Of a stretch of DNA of 64,000 nucleotides, positions 54,561 through 63,252 are shown piece by piece; positions within the stretch are counted from its first letter, which is position 1, and every line of letters starts with the position of its first letter. This DNA comes from Chitinivibrionales bacterium. GTDB lineage: Bacteria; Fibrobacterota; Chitinivibrionia; Chitinivibrionales; JANQEN01. The notes beneath the pieces were generated by a model that was not told the DNA's origin, searched no databases, and saw nothing but the letters and a program-made list of their open reading frames with translations. The DNA is taken from positions 1 through 64,000 of the forward strand of contig JANQEN010000240.1 in assembly GCA_028278335.1 (NCBI GenBank), in the 5' to 3' direction. Both the position numbers and the translations under genes were made by a program.

Positions 54561-55247
54561 ATGCTCAACATAATCGATGAAAGAGATGACTTTTTTGTAG
54601 TTGATAAACCAGCCGGTGTAGCCTTTCATAGTGATATTCATGGGGATGGTTTTTTCTCCCAGGTAAAAAAAAAGCTAAACCGTTCTCAGCTTTTTGCTGT
54701 GCATCGATTAGATGCAGTTTCCTCAGGTTTGCTCCTTTTAGCAAAAAATCGAGAGGCTGCCCAACAGTTGGGAAGACTTTTTCAGAGTCGGTCCATTGAA
54801 AAATTCTACTGTGCTCTCTCCGACAAGAAGCCAAAAAAGAAACAGGGTACACTCAAAGGAACTATGATACGAGCAAGAAAGGGAGCATGGAAATTGGTCC
54901 GATCTCTTGATCGACCAGCCATCACTCAATTCTTTAGTACTGCAGTATCACCGGGTATTCGACTCTTTTTGATTAAACCGCTTACTGGACGAACGCACCA
55001 AATCCGAGTGGCCCTTAAGAGTCTTGGCTCCCCCATTTGCGGTGATCCGCTCTATCATCAAAAAATTCCTCATATGTCCTATGATCGTACCTATTTACAC
55101 GCCTATGCTTTAAAATTCTCCCTCAATCAAAAACAGTATCACTATATCTGTCCTCCCAAATTCGGAGCACTCTTTACAACTAATACGTTTGAAGAAAAAA
55201 TCGAACAGTGGGCTAATCCCTGGAATCTCAAATGGCCTACTGTTTAG
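54561..55247 (+). CDS. RluA-family pseudouridine synthase
   Basis: The 228-residue protein has the RluA catalytic HRLD motif (Asp51 in VHRLDAVSSGLLLLAK), the DKPAGV segment, and a late TGRTHQIRVALKSLGSPICGDPLY motif. It lacks the N-terminal S4 domain and is closest to the TIGR01621-type Rlu-related proteins. It isomerises uridine in rRNA or tRNA; the target position is not predictable. Divergent from gltX. Confidence 0.92.
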   Translation: MLNIIDERDDFFVVDKPAGVAFHSDIHGDGFFSQVKKKLNRSQLFAVHRLDAVSSGLLLLAKNREAAQQLGRLFQSRSIEKFYCALSDKKPKKKQGTLKGTMIRARKGAWKLVRSLDRPAITQFFSTAVSPGIRLFLIKPLTGRTHQIRVALKSLGSPICGDPLYHQKIPHMSYDRTYLHAYALKFSLNQKQYHYICPPKFGALFTTNTFEEKIEQWANPWNLKWPTV

Positions 55248-55518
55248 CTCTTTAGAGCTATAAGTAAAGAAGATCTCCCCAATCCCAATCTTTATAAATT
55301 ACGAATAAGCGCATCCCTATTGCCATCCCTTTGGGGCTCCCCTTTTTTATTGACACCCTTTTATAGGGCATGATATAATCAGGATATAGATTGTAACGGA
55401 AAAAGCATCTATATTCCAACAATATCACCTCATTCAAGGGATCCAACAGTAGGTATATGGGTGATATAGTCGGAGTGGCATATGCTTTTTTGGGTTTGCT
55501 AGGGATGTTTGATTTTTT
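55248..55518. promoter_or_regulatory. Promoter region of the HD-GYP gene
   Basis: A 271-bp gene-free region after the pseudouridine synthase. A small AGCTCT/AGAGCT palindrome sits at its left end (55246-55259). The promoter at 55350-55379 leaves a leader of about 130 nt before the HD-GYP gene, with no known riboswitch recognised. Confidence 0.5.
55350..55379 (+). promoter_or_regulatory. Sigma-70-type promoter
   Basis: TTGACA (55350-55355) and TATAAT (55374-55379) separated by 18 nt, with an extended -10 TG at 55371-55372. Both hexamers are perfect consensus. It points toward the HD-GYP gene. Confidence 0.8.
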
Positions 55519-56772
55519 TTGATTACACTAAACGAGAATGGTATACCCTTGGCACAGAACGATGACAAATTTATACGCCGACTGGACATCAATGATGTAA
55601 AAGTGGGTATGTACCTGGAGGATATTTTCGACCATAAGGGTACGTTACTCCTATCCAGTAAAGAGCCTATTGTCAGCATGGAAAAAATTGAAATTCTGAA
55701 AAATAGAGGTATCACGAGTGTCCTTATCAATGAGAAACGAAAGAATAATTACAAATTTCTTATTGAACCCATTGAAAAGAAAAAAGCCCCACCCATTGAA
55801 AATAACCGTGAGGCGCGCTACTACAAAGAACTTACTAAAGCTGTCTCTATCCATAAAGATGGTGTTGTAAAAGCTGCTGAGGTCCTTAAAGCTGTGCGCA
55901 ACTCTCAGTCCTTTAATCTGGCTGGTATCCAAGCAACAGCAGAGGAGATTGTAAGAAGTCTTGTGAGAAATCCCGATGCGCTGGTTAGCCTAAGTCAACT
56001 TAAGGGGTATGATGACTACACCTTTGTCCATTCCGTAAATGTTGCGGTACTTGTCACTTCTTTAGCACAATCCATGGGATATCCTGATGATAAGCTTCTG
56101 GAAATTGGTATTGGTGGTCTACTCCATGACATCGGCAAAATGAAGATACCCGAGCAGATCTTAAATAAACCTAGTAAATTAACCGACACAGAGTTTGCAA
56201 TTATCAAAAGACACCCCGAGTTAGGTGTGGAACAGATACTTGGCAAAAAGGGAATATCGGATATTTCAAAAAAAATAATTCTCCAGCATCATGAGCGATA
56301 CAATGGAACTGGATATCCCCTGGGCTTGACTGGTGAGCGAATTCATGAAGTTGGTCTTATAAGCGCAGTGGCAGATGTATACGATGCCCTGACCTCTGAT
56401 CGTGTTTACAAGGCGGCCTGGACGCCGCAAAAGGCATTAATCCTCATTTTTAAAGGGTGCGACAAGGACTACTCCCGGAGGATCGTCGAGCTCTTTATGA
56501 AACATATGGGAATCTACCCTGTCGGTAGTTTTGTAAAGCTTGGCACCAATGAATTGGGCGTTGTTGTGAAGGTTAACAAGGGAGAACTTCTTGCTCCGGA
56601 GGTATTGTTGCTCATTGACCATGATGGTCGACGATTGGCAGAACCGATCCCAGTAAAATTGTCGGAGAAGCAGAAGGAGGCCAATGGCCATCGCTATAAA
56701 ATTTTGGTCTCTCTTAATCCTAAGGCATTCAATGTAAATGTGAATGAATATATTCAACATCAATTGCATTAA
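55519..56772 (+). CDS. HD-GYP domain cyclic-di-GMP phosphodiesterase
   Basis: The 417-residue protein starts at a TTG at 55519, or less likely further in. Residues about 18-110 form the DUF3391-like N-terminal domain (IRRLDINDVKVGMYLED). The HD-GYP core has HDIGK (His203, Asp204), FAIIKRHPELG, LQHHERYNGTGYPLGL (GYP motif) and ADVYDALTSDRVYK. It hydrolyses cyclic di-GMP. All metal ligands are kept. A consensus promoter precedes it. Confidence 0.92.
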   Translation: MITLNENGIPLAQNDDKFIRRLDINDVKVGMYLEDIFDHKGTLLLSSKEPIVSMEKIEILKNRGITSVLINEKRKNNYKFLIEPIEKKKAPPIENNREARYYKELTKAVSIHKDGVVKAAEVLKAVRNSQSFNLAGIQATAEEIVRSLVRNPDALVSLSQLKGYDDYTFVHSVNVAVLVTSLAQSMGYPDDKLLEIGIGGLLHDIGKMKIPEQILNKPSKLTDTEFAIIKRHPELGVEQILGKKGISDISKKIILQHHERYNGTGYPLGLTGERIHEVGLISAVADVYDALTSDRVYKAAWTPQKALILIFKGCDKDYSRRIVELFMKHMGIYPVGSFVKLGTNELGVVVKVNKGELLAPEVLLLIDHDGRRLAEPIPVKLSEKQKEANGHRYKILVSLNPKAFNVNVNEYIQHQLH

Positions 56773-56894
56773 GATAGCAAGTATCATCAATAAAAATTTA
56801 ATAAAGAATAAAATAAGTATTGATTTACCAGTCTAAAAAAGGATACAATTAATTACCTAAGCTGCATACTCACTTTGGAACTAAAGGCACAGGA

Positions 56895-57089
56895 ATGGGA
56901 AACCACTGCAGACTATACGACGAGAACTTAGTACGGAATATAATGATTTCAACTGCCGTCTCGATACTTGAATATGTCAAACAAAATCGGCAGGTGAATG
57001 TTGAAGATATATGTGAATTTATTGAGTTCAATGCCGATGATATTATTGATGAAACAATAAGTAACCTCAATTGTGAAGATGAGGAGTAG
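56895..57089 (+). CDS. Small acidic protein of unknown function
   Basis: The 64-residue ORF has an AAAGG site 7 nt upstream of its ATG and codon use similar to its neighbours. The product is acidic, helical (VRNIMISTAVSILEYVKQ, DICEFIEFNADDIIDETISNL), with no recognised family. It sits between the HD-GYP gene and tRNA-Leu. Confidence 0.5.
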   Translation: MGNHCRLYDENLVRNIMISTAVSILEYVKQNRQVNVEDICEFIEFNADDIIDETISNLNCEDEE

Positions 57090-57251
57090 CCGGTACGTCG
57101 ATCCTCACATTTTAAGAGCCAACTATCTGAGACTGTTGTATCCAGTTTTATATGACACTATAGACATCATTGCCATTTCTCTAATTAATAGAGCCTTGTC
57201 ATTACAAAGTACATAACGTAATTTTAAGCACCACTCTTTGGATTATTTAAT

Positions 57252-57335
57252 GCCGAAGTGGTGAAACTGGTAGACGCGCTGGACTCAAAATCCAGTGGGG
57301 GCGACCTCGTGCCGGTTCGAGTCCGGCCTTCGGTA
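57252..57335 (+). tRNA. tRNA-Leu (CAA)
   Basis: The 84-nt sequence folds as a class II tRNA: acceptor GCCGAAG with CTTCGGT, D-arm GGTGAAACTGGTAGACGC, anticodon loop CTCAAAA with anticodon CAA, a long variable arm, T-loop GGTTCGAGTCC, and discriminator A. The first acceptor pair is G-T. The 3' CCA is not encoded. A terminator follows. Confidence 0.97.
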
Positions 57336-57345
57336 TTATATATAT

Positions 57346-57379
57346 AAAAAGCTCTCTTTCTATACAAAGAGAGCTTTTT
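57346..57379 (+). terminator. Terminator after tRNA-Leu
   Basis: Perfect 14-bp arms AAAAAGCTCTCTTT (57346-57359) and AAAGAGAGCTTTTT (57366-57379) enclose a 6-nt loop, with T residues after. Confidence 0.93.
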
Positions 57380-57493
57380 TTGTTTGCAACTTGTCCTAAC
57401 CCTTTAATTTGGTTACTGCAGTTGGAGACAAAGTACAATTGAATTTTTAAAAGTCATCCTGATGATATACCACACATTTATTAAAAAAAATAT

Positions 57494-57522
57494 TTTACAT
57501 CATAAAAATTCTATTATTATAT
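57494..57522 (+). promoter_or_regulatory. Possible promoter of an sRNA
   Basis: TTTACA (57494-57499), 17-nt spacer, TTATAT (57517-57522). The expected start is near 57530, leaving a transcript of about 130 nt to the terminator at 57615-57660. No ORF lies between. Confidence 0.45.
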
Positions 57523-57529
57523 TAAATTT

Positions 57530-57660
57530 ATTGGGATGGAATATTCTTTAATTCCTCCTTAAACTACCTTCTTAAAACACATTACCTCCTCTTTTTGGAG
57601 TGTTGTACGTTGATGCCCTTATCTATTGAATTTGGCCCCCTAATAGATAAGGGCCTTTTC
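57530..57660 (+). ncRNA. Candidate small RNA
   Basis: A gene-free segment with an upstream promoter-like pair and a strong terminator. It contains two CCTCC motifs (57554-57558 and 57595-57599) that could pair with Shine-Dalgarno sequences, one next to a small CTCC/GGAG hairpin. The 3' end is a 13-bp hairpin followed by TTTTC. It matches no RNA family I know. Confidence 0.4.
57615..57658 (+). terminator. Strong intrinsic terminator
   Basis: Perfect 13-bp arms GCCCTTATCTATT (57615-57627) and AATAGATAAGGGC (57642-57654) with a 14-nt loop and a following CTTTTC. No annotated gene precedes it on this strand except tRNA-Leu, which has its own terminator. Confidence 0.85.
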
Positions 57661-57685
57661 TGTATCCCCATTTCCCTTACATCGC

Positions 57686-57756
57686 GCTAACTATTACCTA
57701 AATTGAGTGATTGCTTTGCGGAAAGGTTACGTCAGTAGTGCTACTAATAGGTGCGC
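57686..57756. repeat. Dispersed element, copy B
   Basis: It starts GCGCTAACTATTACC and ends ACTAATAGGTGCGC. The ends pair: GCGC with GCGC and CTATTA with TAATAG. It matches copy A at 28384-28483 over both ends and in the GGTTACGTCAGTA segment, with a shorter middle. A neighbouring CTTAACCT-GCA-AGGTTAAG hairpin is at 57768-57786. It is about 190 bp upstream of ugd. Confidence 0.55.
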
Positions 57757-57949
57757 TAAAAACGGAGCTTAACCTGCAAGGTTAAGTGAGTATTTAAAGA
57801 ATCCCAGGAGCAGTGCGGATGACGTGAGATTTACCAAATAAAATCTCTCATTTTAGGTATTAAATTTTCTCATAGATATAACTTCCCGAAATAACATATT
57901 TTAAGAAATTCTAAGCGATTATATAGTCTTTTACAGGAGAAATTGGATA

Positions 57950-59335
57950 ATGTCTAAAGGGACAGAAAAGAAACAGATCCTCTGTATTGGTGCGGGATAT
58001 GTGGGTGGACCAACTATGGCAATGATTGCAGCACGATGTCCACAACACGATGTCACCGTGGTTGATATCAATGCGCAGCGTATTAAAGCCTGGCAATCCG
58101 ATGATCTTCCCATTTACGAACCTAAGCTATTGGAGGTAGTTAAAGAGGCACGGAATCGTAACCTGTTCTTTTCCACAGAAATTGATGAGAACATTAAAAA
58201 GGCTGATATCATTTTTGTCTCTGTTAATACACCGACAAAGACCTTTGGTGTAGGTGCGGGAAAGGCTGCAGACCTGCAGTATTGGGAAAAGACAGCTCGC
58301 AATATTGTACAAGCCTCAGAGAGTGACAAAATCATTGTTGAAAAAAGTACGCTCCCCGTGCGCACTGCTCGAGCTATGGAACGTATACTCAATGCCAATG
58401 ACAAGGGATTACACTTTGAGGTGCTCTCCAACCCAGAATTTCTTGCAGAGGGCACTGCCATTCAAGACCTTGAGCAACCTGACCGTGTGCTTATCGGATC
58501 GCAGGAGACTGAGAGTGGTATTGCTGCTCGTCAACAGCTTGTGGATATCTATGCCAATTGGGTTTCTAAAGAAAAGATTGTAACCAGCAACATTTGGAGT
58601 GCGGAGCTCTCTAAATTGGTGGCCAACGCCTTTTTAGCTCAACGAATATCATCAATAAACAGCATCTCCGCCCTCTGTGAAAAAACTGAGGCTAATGTGA
58701 GTGAAGTAGCACGCGCTATTGGTATGGACAGTCGAATTGGTGCTAAGTTTCTGAATGCCAGTGTTGGTTTTGGTGGTTCCTGTTTTAAAAAGGACATTCT
58801 TAATTTAGTTTACATAGCAGAAAACTATGGACTTACCGAAGTAGCTCGCTACTGGGAAAGCGTCATAGCTATCAATGAATATCAGGAACAGCGCTTTGTC
58901 CGTCAAATGATCAAGGTGATGTTTAACACCGTAGCTGGCAAAAAAATCACCCTCTTTGGCTTTGCCTTCAAAAAAGACACGGGAGACACACGAGAATCAC
59001 CGGCTATTTATATTGCCAAAAGACTCTTAGAAGAGAAGGCCCAGGTGGTAATCTCTGATCCAAAGGCCCTAGTCAATGCAAAAAATGACCTGGCAGAATT
59101 TGGCAGTGAAGTTATTTTTGAAGAAGACCCCTATAAAGCGAGCAAAGATGCCCATGCTATCGCGGTATTGACAGAGTGGGATTCCTTTACTACTCTCGAT
59201 TACGATAAAATCTATCGGTCAATGGTAAAGCCAGCCTTTGTATTTGATGGAAGAAATATCTTAGACCACGATGCGCTTTTTAAGATCGGCTTTAGCGTTT
59301 TTAGAATTGGCAGACCATCGCTACGCCACTTTTAA
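57950..59335 (+). CDS. ugd: UDP-glucose 6-dehydrogenase
   Basis: The 461-residue enzyme has an NAD fold ([16 protein letters not shown]), catalytic Cys278 in [14 protein letters not shown], and the conserved [13 protein letters not shown] and [11 protein letters not shown] motifs. With the length, the YVGGP variant and the [16 protein letters not shown] segment it belongs to the eukaryote-like UGDH branch. It makes UDP-glucuronate for cell-surface polysaccharides. AGGAG lies 11 nt upstream of the ATG. No glycosyltransferases are adjacent. Confidence 0.95.
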   Translation: MSKGTEKKQILCIGAGYVGGPTMAMIAARCPQHDVTVVDINAQRIKAWQSDDLPIYEPKLLEVVKEARNRNLFFSTEIDENIKKADIIFVSVNTPTKTFGVGAGKAADLQYWEKTARNIVQASESDKIIVEKSTLPVRTARAMERILNANDKGLHFEVLSNPEFLAEGTAIQDLEQPDRVLIGSQETESGIAARQQLVDIYANWVSKEKIVTSNIWSAELSKLVANAFLAQRISSINSISALCEKTEANVSEVARAIGMDSRIGAKFLNASVGFGGSCFKKDILNLVYIAENYGLTEVARYWESVIAINEYQEQRFVRQMIKVMFNTVAGKKITLFGFAFKKDTGDTRESPAIYIAKRLLEEKAQVVISDPKALVNAKNDLAEFGSEVIFEEDPYKASKDAHAIAVLTEWDSFTTLDYDKIYRSMVKPAFVFDGRNILDHDALFKIGFSVFRIGRPSLRHF

Positions 59336-59370
59336 GCCTCGACTATTCAGCGTAGCATGATATAGCGCGA

Positions 59371-60426
59371 TTAAGAAAGTACTTCAATGCCTTTTCCCTC
59401 GTGCACCTCTCCAATAACCCAGAGAGATTCCTTTTGCGCAGCAAAATCTTTTTGCAGCTGGGATAATCGATCTTTCGGAATAGCAGCTAAGAGTCCACCG
59501 GAAGTCTCTGGTGTATACAAAAGCATCCGCATCTCTTTTTCTATAGAGTCAGCAAAGGTAATTTCCTTTTGGTAACAGTGCTCATTTTTATTTGATCCTG
59601 CTGGAAAGAGCCAATTTTTAGCATACTCACAGGCGCCATTTAAAAAGGGAATCTGCTCAAGTGTGATCTGTATATTGACACCGCTCTTTTCAGCCATTTC
59701 ATGGGTATGCCCCAAAAGTGCAAATCCAGTAATGTCAGTGCAGGCATGTACCTCGCCAGCTTGCAACAATTGCGCAGCCGATTTATTAAGCTTTTTCATA
59801 CTGATCACAGCCTGTTCCATATGATTTTTCTGTGCTTGATCAGCTTTCAATGCAGTCGTTATAATACCAACTCCTAAGGGCTTGGTTAATATCAAAAGGT
59901 CACCTGGTTGCGCACCGGATTTTGTTAAAATCTTTTGGGGATGCACAACACCCATAACAGAGAGTCCAAATTTTGGTTCCTTATCATCCACTGTATGGCC
60001 GCCAGCCAGTATAGCTCCAGCTTCGGCCATTTTTTCAGCGCCGCCCTTTAAGATGGTGCTAATTACCTCTGTTGGTAAACTACAGGGGAAGCCGCAAATA
60101 TTCAAAGCTAAAAGCACCTCTCCACCCATAGCATAAACGTCACTCATTGAGTTGGCCGCGGCAATAGCACCAAAATCATAGGGATCATCCACAATAGGGG
60201 TGAAAAAGTCTAATGTTTGAATAATAGCTTTATCTTCACTAACCTGATACACTGCTGCATCATCGCTAATGTCCAAGCCGATTAAAAGCTCAGGACAGGA
60301 GATGTTGGCAAACACGTTTCTGAGAGGCTGCAGAACCTGCGCCAGGGTCTCAGGACCCATTTTCGATGCTCAACCAGCAGCACTGGCCATTGTCGTAAGC
60401 CTGATAGGTGCTTTGTCGTTACTCAT
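59371..60426 (-). CDS. selD: Selenide, water dikinase (selenocysteine-containing)
   Basis: With the start at ATG 60426 (RBS AGAGGA 5 nt upstream) the frame is 351 residues, including an in-frame TGA at 60370-60372 (codon 19). The sequence around it, MASAAG-Sec-ASK, matches the catalytic motif of SelD, where Cys17 and Lys20 of E. coli align with Sec19 and Lys22. The rest is typical: GLDISDDAAVYQ, TPIVDDPYDFGAIAAANSMSDVYAMGG, AGGHTVDDKEPKFG, ACTDITGFALLGH. SelD makes selenophosphate from selenide and ATP. Sec-containing SelD is a known natural variant. Hairpin GGGTC-CTGA-GACCC lies after the TGA (loop 16 nt downstream). Confidence 0.95.
60345..60358 (-). promoter_or_regulatory. Possible SECIS hairpin after selD TGA
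   Basis: On the minus strand GGGTC-CTGA-GACCC forms a 5-bp stem with a 4-nt loop, the loop starting 17 nt after the TGA. The spacing fits the lower end of the bacterial SECIS range. Confidence 0.5.
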
Positions 60427-60604
60427 ACAGTCCTCTTTTGTCTAAATCCAGATTATGCAATAGCAAGCAGCGCAGAAGTACACCACGACTTTGAACGGAT
60501 GTACGCTTGGGAAGTAGCTTGTAATCCTATACTCATTAAAACTTTCAAGTCTTACTAAATCATTACCTTGCACTTCTGCATATACTCCTACTGTATAATC
60601 TGTG

Positions 60605-60832
60605 TTAAATCTGGTAAATTCCATCAATGGTAATATTTTTTTCTTCCAAAATTTTCTTTGCTACCGCAACATCTTTACGTAGCAGCCGCAAACAGACACC
60701 GCAATCAGAGCTGATATGCCGTGGGACTGGTATTAACCGTACGGCAAACCCCTCTTTTTTCAGCAGTTTTTCAGCTCGTAAGGCATGGCTGGTCGCATGG
60801 AGAACGATTACGGAAAATTCTTTATCAGCCAT
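60605..60832 (-). CDS. DUF3343 protein
   Basis: The 75-residue protein has the DUF3343 layout: VIVLHATSHALRAEKLLKKEGFAVRLIPVPRHISSDCGVCLRL. The CGVC pair is the only cysteine pair. DUF3343 proteins commonly accompany selD and a class V aminotransferase and are thought to help selenium or sulfur mobilisation; the exact role is not established. Its stop lies 178 bp from selD and its start 11 bp after the aminotransferase stop, consistent with one operon. Confidence 0.88.
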   Translation of the reverse strand: MADKEFSVIVLHATSHALRAEKLLKKEGFAVRLIPVPRHISSDCGVCLRLLRKDVAVAKKILEEKNITIDGIYQI

Positions 60833-60843
60833 TAGATCTTTTC

Positions 60844-62004
60844 TTAATTCCCCTGTTTAGAATGCGATATTCTTTCAATAGCATCAACCACTTTATCCAC
60901 CTCTTCTGATGCATTAAAGTAGCCAAAACCAAGTCTTACCGTTCCCTCTGGAAAGGTACCAAGTGTTTTATGAGTCGCCGGGGAGCAATGCAATCCTACT
61001 CTGCAAAGAATATCATACTCCTCATCTAACCGCAAGCCCAGTTCAGCAACATTCAAATCCTGTACAGTAAAAGAGACATTTCCAGTTTGCAAAGAAGCAT
61101 CCTGGGGACCATTCAGTGTCACCCCCTCAATGTTTTGTAAACCTGTAAGTGTCTGGGTAACGAGACTCATCTCCTTATGTCTAATAGCACCCATACCAAC
61201 CTCCTCAATCCAGGAGATTCCTGCATGTAAACCGGCAAGTCCCACAACATTAGGTGTGCCACACTCTAAAAGATCCGGTAAAAAGGCTGGCATCTCCTCA
61301 TGCTGTGATCGGCTGCCAGTTCCACCCCGTAAAAGCGGCCTAAAAGCTTCTTCCGACACCCGTTGTCCAATCAAAAGTCCGCCGGTTCCCATAGGACCAT
61401 ACAGTGCTTTGTGCCCAGTAAATCCTAATAGGTCAATACAACAGCTCTCCATATCCACTGATATTACTCCAGCACTTTGAGCAGCATCAACTAAGAAGAG
61501 GCAATCCATCTCTCGCACCCATTGTCCAATCTCGAAAATGGGTTGGATGGTCCCTGTTACATTAGAAACATGGTTTATCGCCACTAAGTGAGTGTTACTT
61601 TTGCATGCTTTTCTCACATCATCGGGATTGATAAGCCCAGCTGAAGAGCAGGGAACTACTGATAACTCCACACCTTGGTGTTCCAAATCACGGAGAGGAC
61701 GCATGATCGCATTATGCTCCATGCTGCTGGTGACCACATGATCACCGGGCCTTAATAATCCATACAGGGCAAGGTTAATTGCCTCGGTGACATTTTTAGT
61801 AAATACGGTCCGTAAAGGATCGATGGCACCAAAAAAGTCACTGACAAGCTCCCGGGTATCATCGACCACATGACCAGCTTCATTGGCAAGACTATGTCCA
61901 GCTCGACCGGGATTTCCCCCAATTTCATTGAGATAGTGGACCATAGCCTTTGCAACCGGCTCCGGTTTTGGCCATGATGTTGCAGCATTATCAAGGTATA
62001 TCAT
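60844..62004 (-). CDS. Class V aminotransferase (cysteine desulfurase-like, selenium-linked)
   Basis: The 386-residue PLP enzyme starts IYLDNAATSWPKP, has PLP Lys199 in GFTGHKALYGPMG, and a C-terminal active-site loop CRVGLHCSPATH. It fits the TIGR01977-type subfamily (CsdB-like proteins with DUF3343 and selD). Such enzymes release sulfur or selenium from Cys/Sec for SelD. It is the first gene of a cluster that includes DUF3343 and selD. The DUF2914 gene lies 55 bp upstream. Confidence 0.92.
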   Translation of the reverse strand: MIYLDNAATSWPKPEPVAKAMVHYLNEIGGNPGRAGHSLANEAGHVVDDTRELVSDFFGAIDPLRTVFTKNVTEAINLALYGLLRPGDHVVTSSMEHNAIMRPLRDLEHQGVELSVVPCSSAGLINPDDVRKACKSNTHLVAINHVSNVTGTIQPIFEIGQWVREMDCLFLVDAAQSAGVISVDMESCCIDLLGFTGHKALYGPMGTGGLLIGQRVSEEAFRPLLRGGTGSRSQHEEMPAFLPDLLECGTPNVVGLAGLHAGISWIEEVGMGAIRHKEMSLVTQTLTGLQNIEGVTLNGPQDASLQTGNVSFTVQDLNVAELGLRLDEEYDILCRVGLHCSPATHKTLGTFPEGTVRLGFGYFNASEEVDKVVDAIERISHSKQGN

Positions 62005-62059
62005 GGACCTAAAATATGTTATGAGGAAAGAGCATATGGATAAATTGTCCTGGCTGCAA

Positions 62060-63139
62060 CTAGTAGACTACCTGCTTCATTTTTATCTCTTTCTGAGAAT
62101 CTCTGGGAATTATAGTAAAGCGAATAACACCGAGTGTCTTGTTATCATCGGTTTTAATAGCAACCTTCCATTGTCCTTTTTGTAAATGCTTCTTATAGGT
62201 ATAGCCTCGATACCCCTTTGCTCTTCCTCCATTGAGTTTATAACCCAACTTATCGGTTTGTGTAAACTTTCTGTTCTTCTCATTTCGGTGATACCAACAA
62301 TGAAATATTTTTTTAGATAAGCGGGTGGGTGCAAAAATTGATGAGAAGCAGAAAACTGAGTCACCTGGAGCATAATAAAAATTATTTTCCGACTCTTTCC
62401 AAAAGGAATACCATGGTGGGCTCTCCAAAGTGCAATAGTAACTATTTTCCCTTTTATCAACAGAGCGATAAATGCCCATCTCCTTTTTCGCAAGCGGAAC
62501 TGGTGGAATAATATTAAAAAAGTAGGCCAGTATCAGCATCCCATAGACTACAATAATCGGTTTTGCCGAGATTTGAGCCTTAGTTGCTAAAGCGCGAATT
62601 GCCATAAAGAGACCAAAGGCAGAGGCGATTGCCAAAAGAAATATTCCAGCATGCATGACTCTAAATAGTACTGGTAAGATTGCATTGAGATACATAAAAC
62701 TGGCAATTGCATAGAGCGTTGCCGAGAAGGTAACATCATGCAATTTTTTCTCAATAAATTCATTTCCCACTAAAAGAACCAAAAGGAAAAACATGAAGAG
62801 TAAGGTTGGCAAAGAGGATGCACTTTTAAAGTAATACACCACAAAAGAGCTGAATAACCCACCAAAGAAAAACTGCACCGCCATAGGAAGAAACTGTGAA
62901 AATTTAAAGGATACCTTTCGCCCAATCAGAACAATCACTATCCCCACCAATATGATATAAACACCAAAGATAATCATATCCAGGGTATTGTCAATTCTTC
63001 TCAAGGTGAGGTTATCCCATGTAAAGCCACAGAAAAAACAGATCGCTGGAAGATAGGGTTTTATAGTATTAAATTTTCTTTGTGCCTTTGAAACCAATGA
63101 GTTTTTTTTAGTTTCATTGATGGTTTGTTCACTACTCAA
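62060..63139 (-). CDS. DUF2914 membrane protein
   Basis: The 359-residue protein has seven or so N-terminal membrane helices (about 28-215) and a soluble C-terminal domain (about 220-359) with CWYHRNEKN and GQWKVAIKTDDNKTLGVIRF, typical of DUF2914. DUF2914 is of unknown function and often follows an integral-membrane region. Its end is 55 bp upstream of the aminotransferase gene, so it may share the selenium-cluster transcript, though that may only be positional. Confidence 0.82.
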   Translation of the reverse strand: MSSEQTINETKKNSLVSKAQRKFNTIKPYLPAICFFCGFTWDNLTLRRIDNTLDMIIFGVYIILVGIVIVLIGRKVSFKFSQFLPMAVQFFFGGLFSSFVVYYFKSASSLPTLLFMFFLLVLLVGNEFIEKKLHDVTFSATLYAIASFMYLNAILPVLFRVMHAGIFLLAIASAFGLFMAIRALATKAQISAKPIIVVYGMLILAYFFNIIPPVPLAKKEMGIYRSVDKRENSYYCTLESPPWYSFWKESENNFYYAPGDSVFCFSSIFAPTRLSKKIFHCWYHRNEKNRKFTQTDKLGYKLNGGRAKGYRGYTYKKHLQKGQWKVAIKTDDNKTLGVIRFTIIPRDSQKEIKMKQVVY

Positions 63140-63252
63140 ATTGGCTCTCTCCCACTGATTATGGTTGACCTCTATTTTGCGATACAGTATGATTTAATAT
63201 AGTAAAAATGTGGGATAATTAATTATGGGAATCTTAATTAAATAAAGTGACA

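Noticed and set aside
60442-60627. Small ORF of 61 codons between selD and the DUF3343 gene
   Set aside because: It overlaps the DUF3343 gene end by 23 bp in another frame, has no clear ribosome-binding site and no recognisable family features.
62003-62185. ORF of 60 codons overlapping the aminotransferase start and the DUF2914 end
   Set aside because: No ribosome-binding site, no family features and overlap with two well-supported minus-strand genes.
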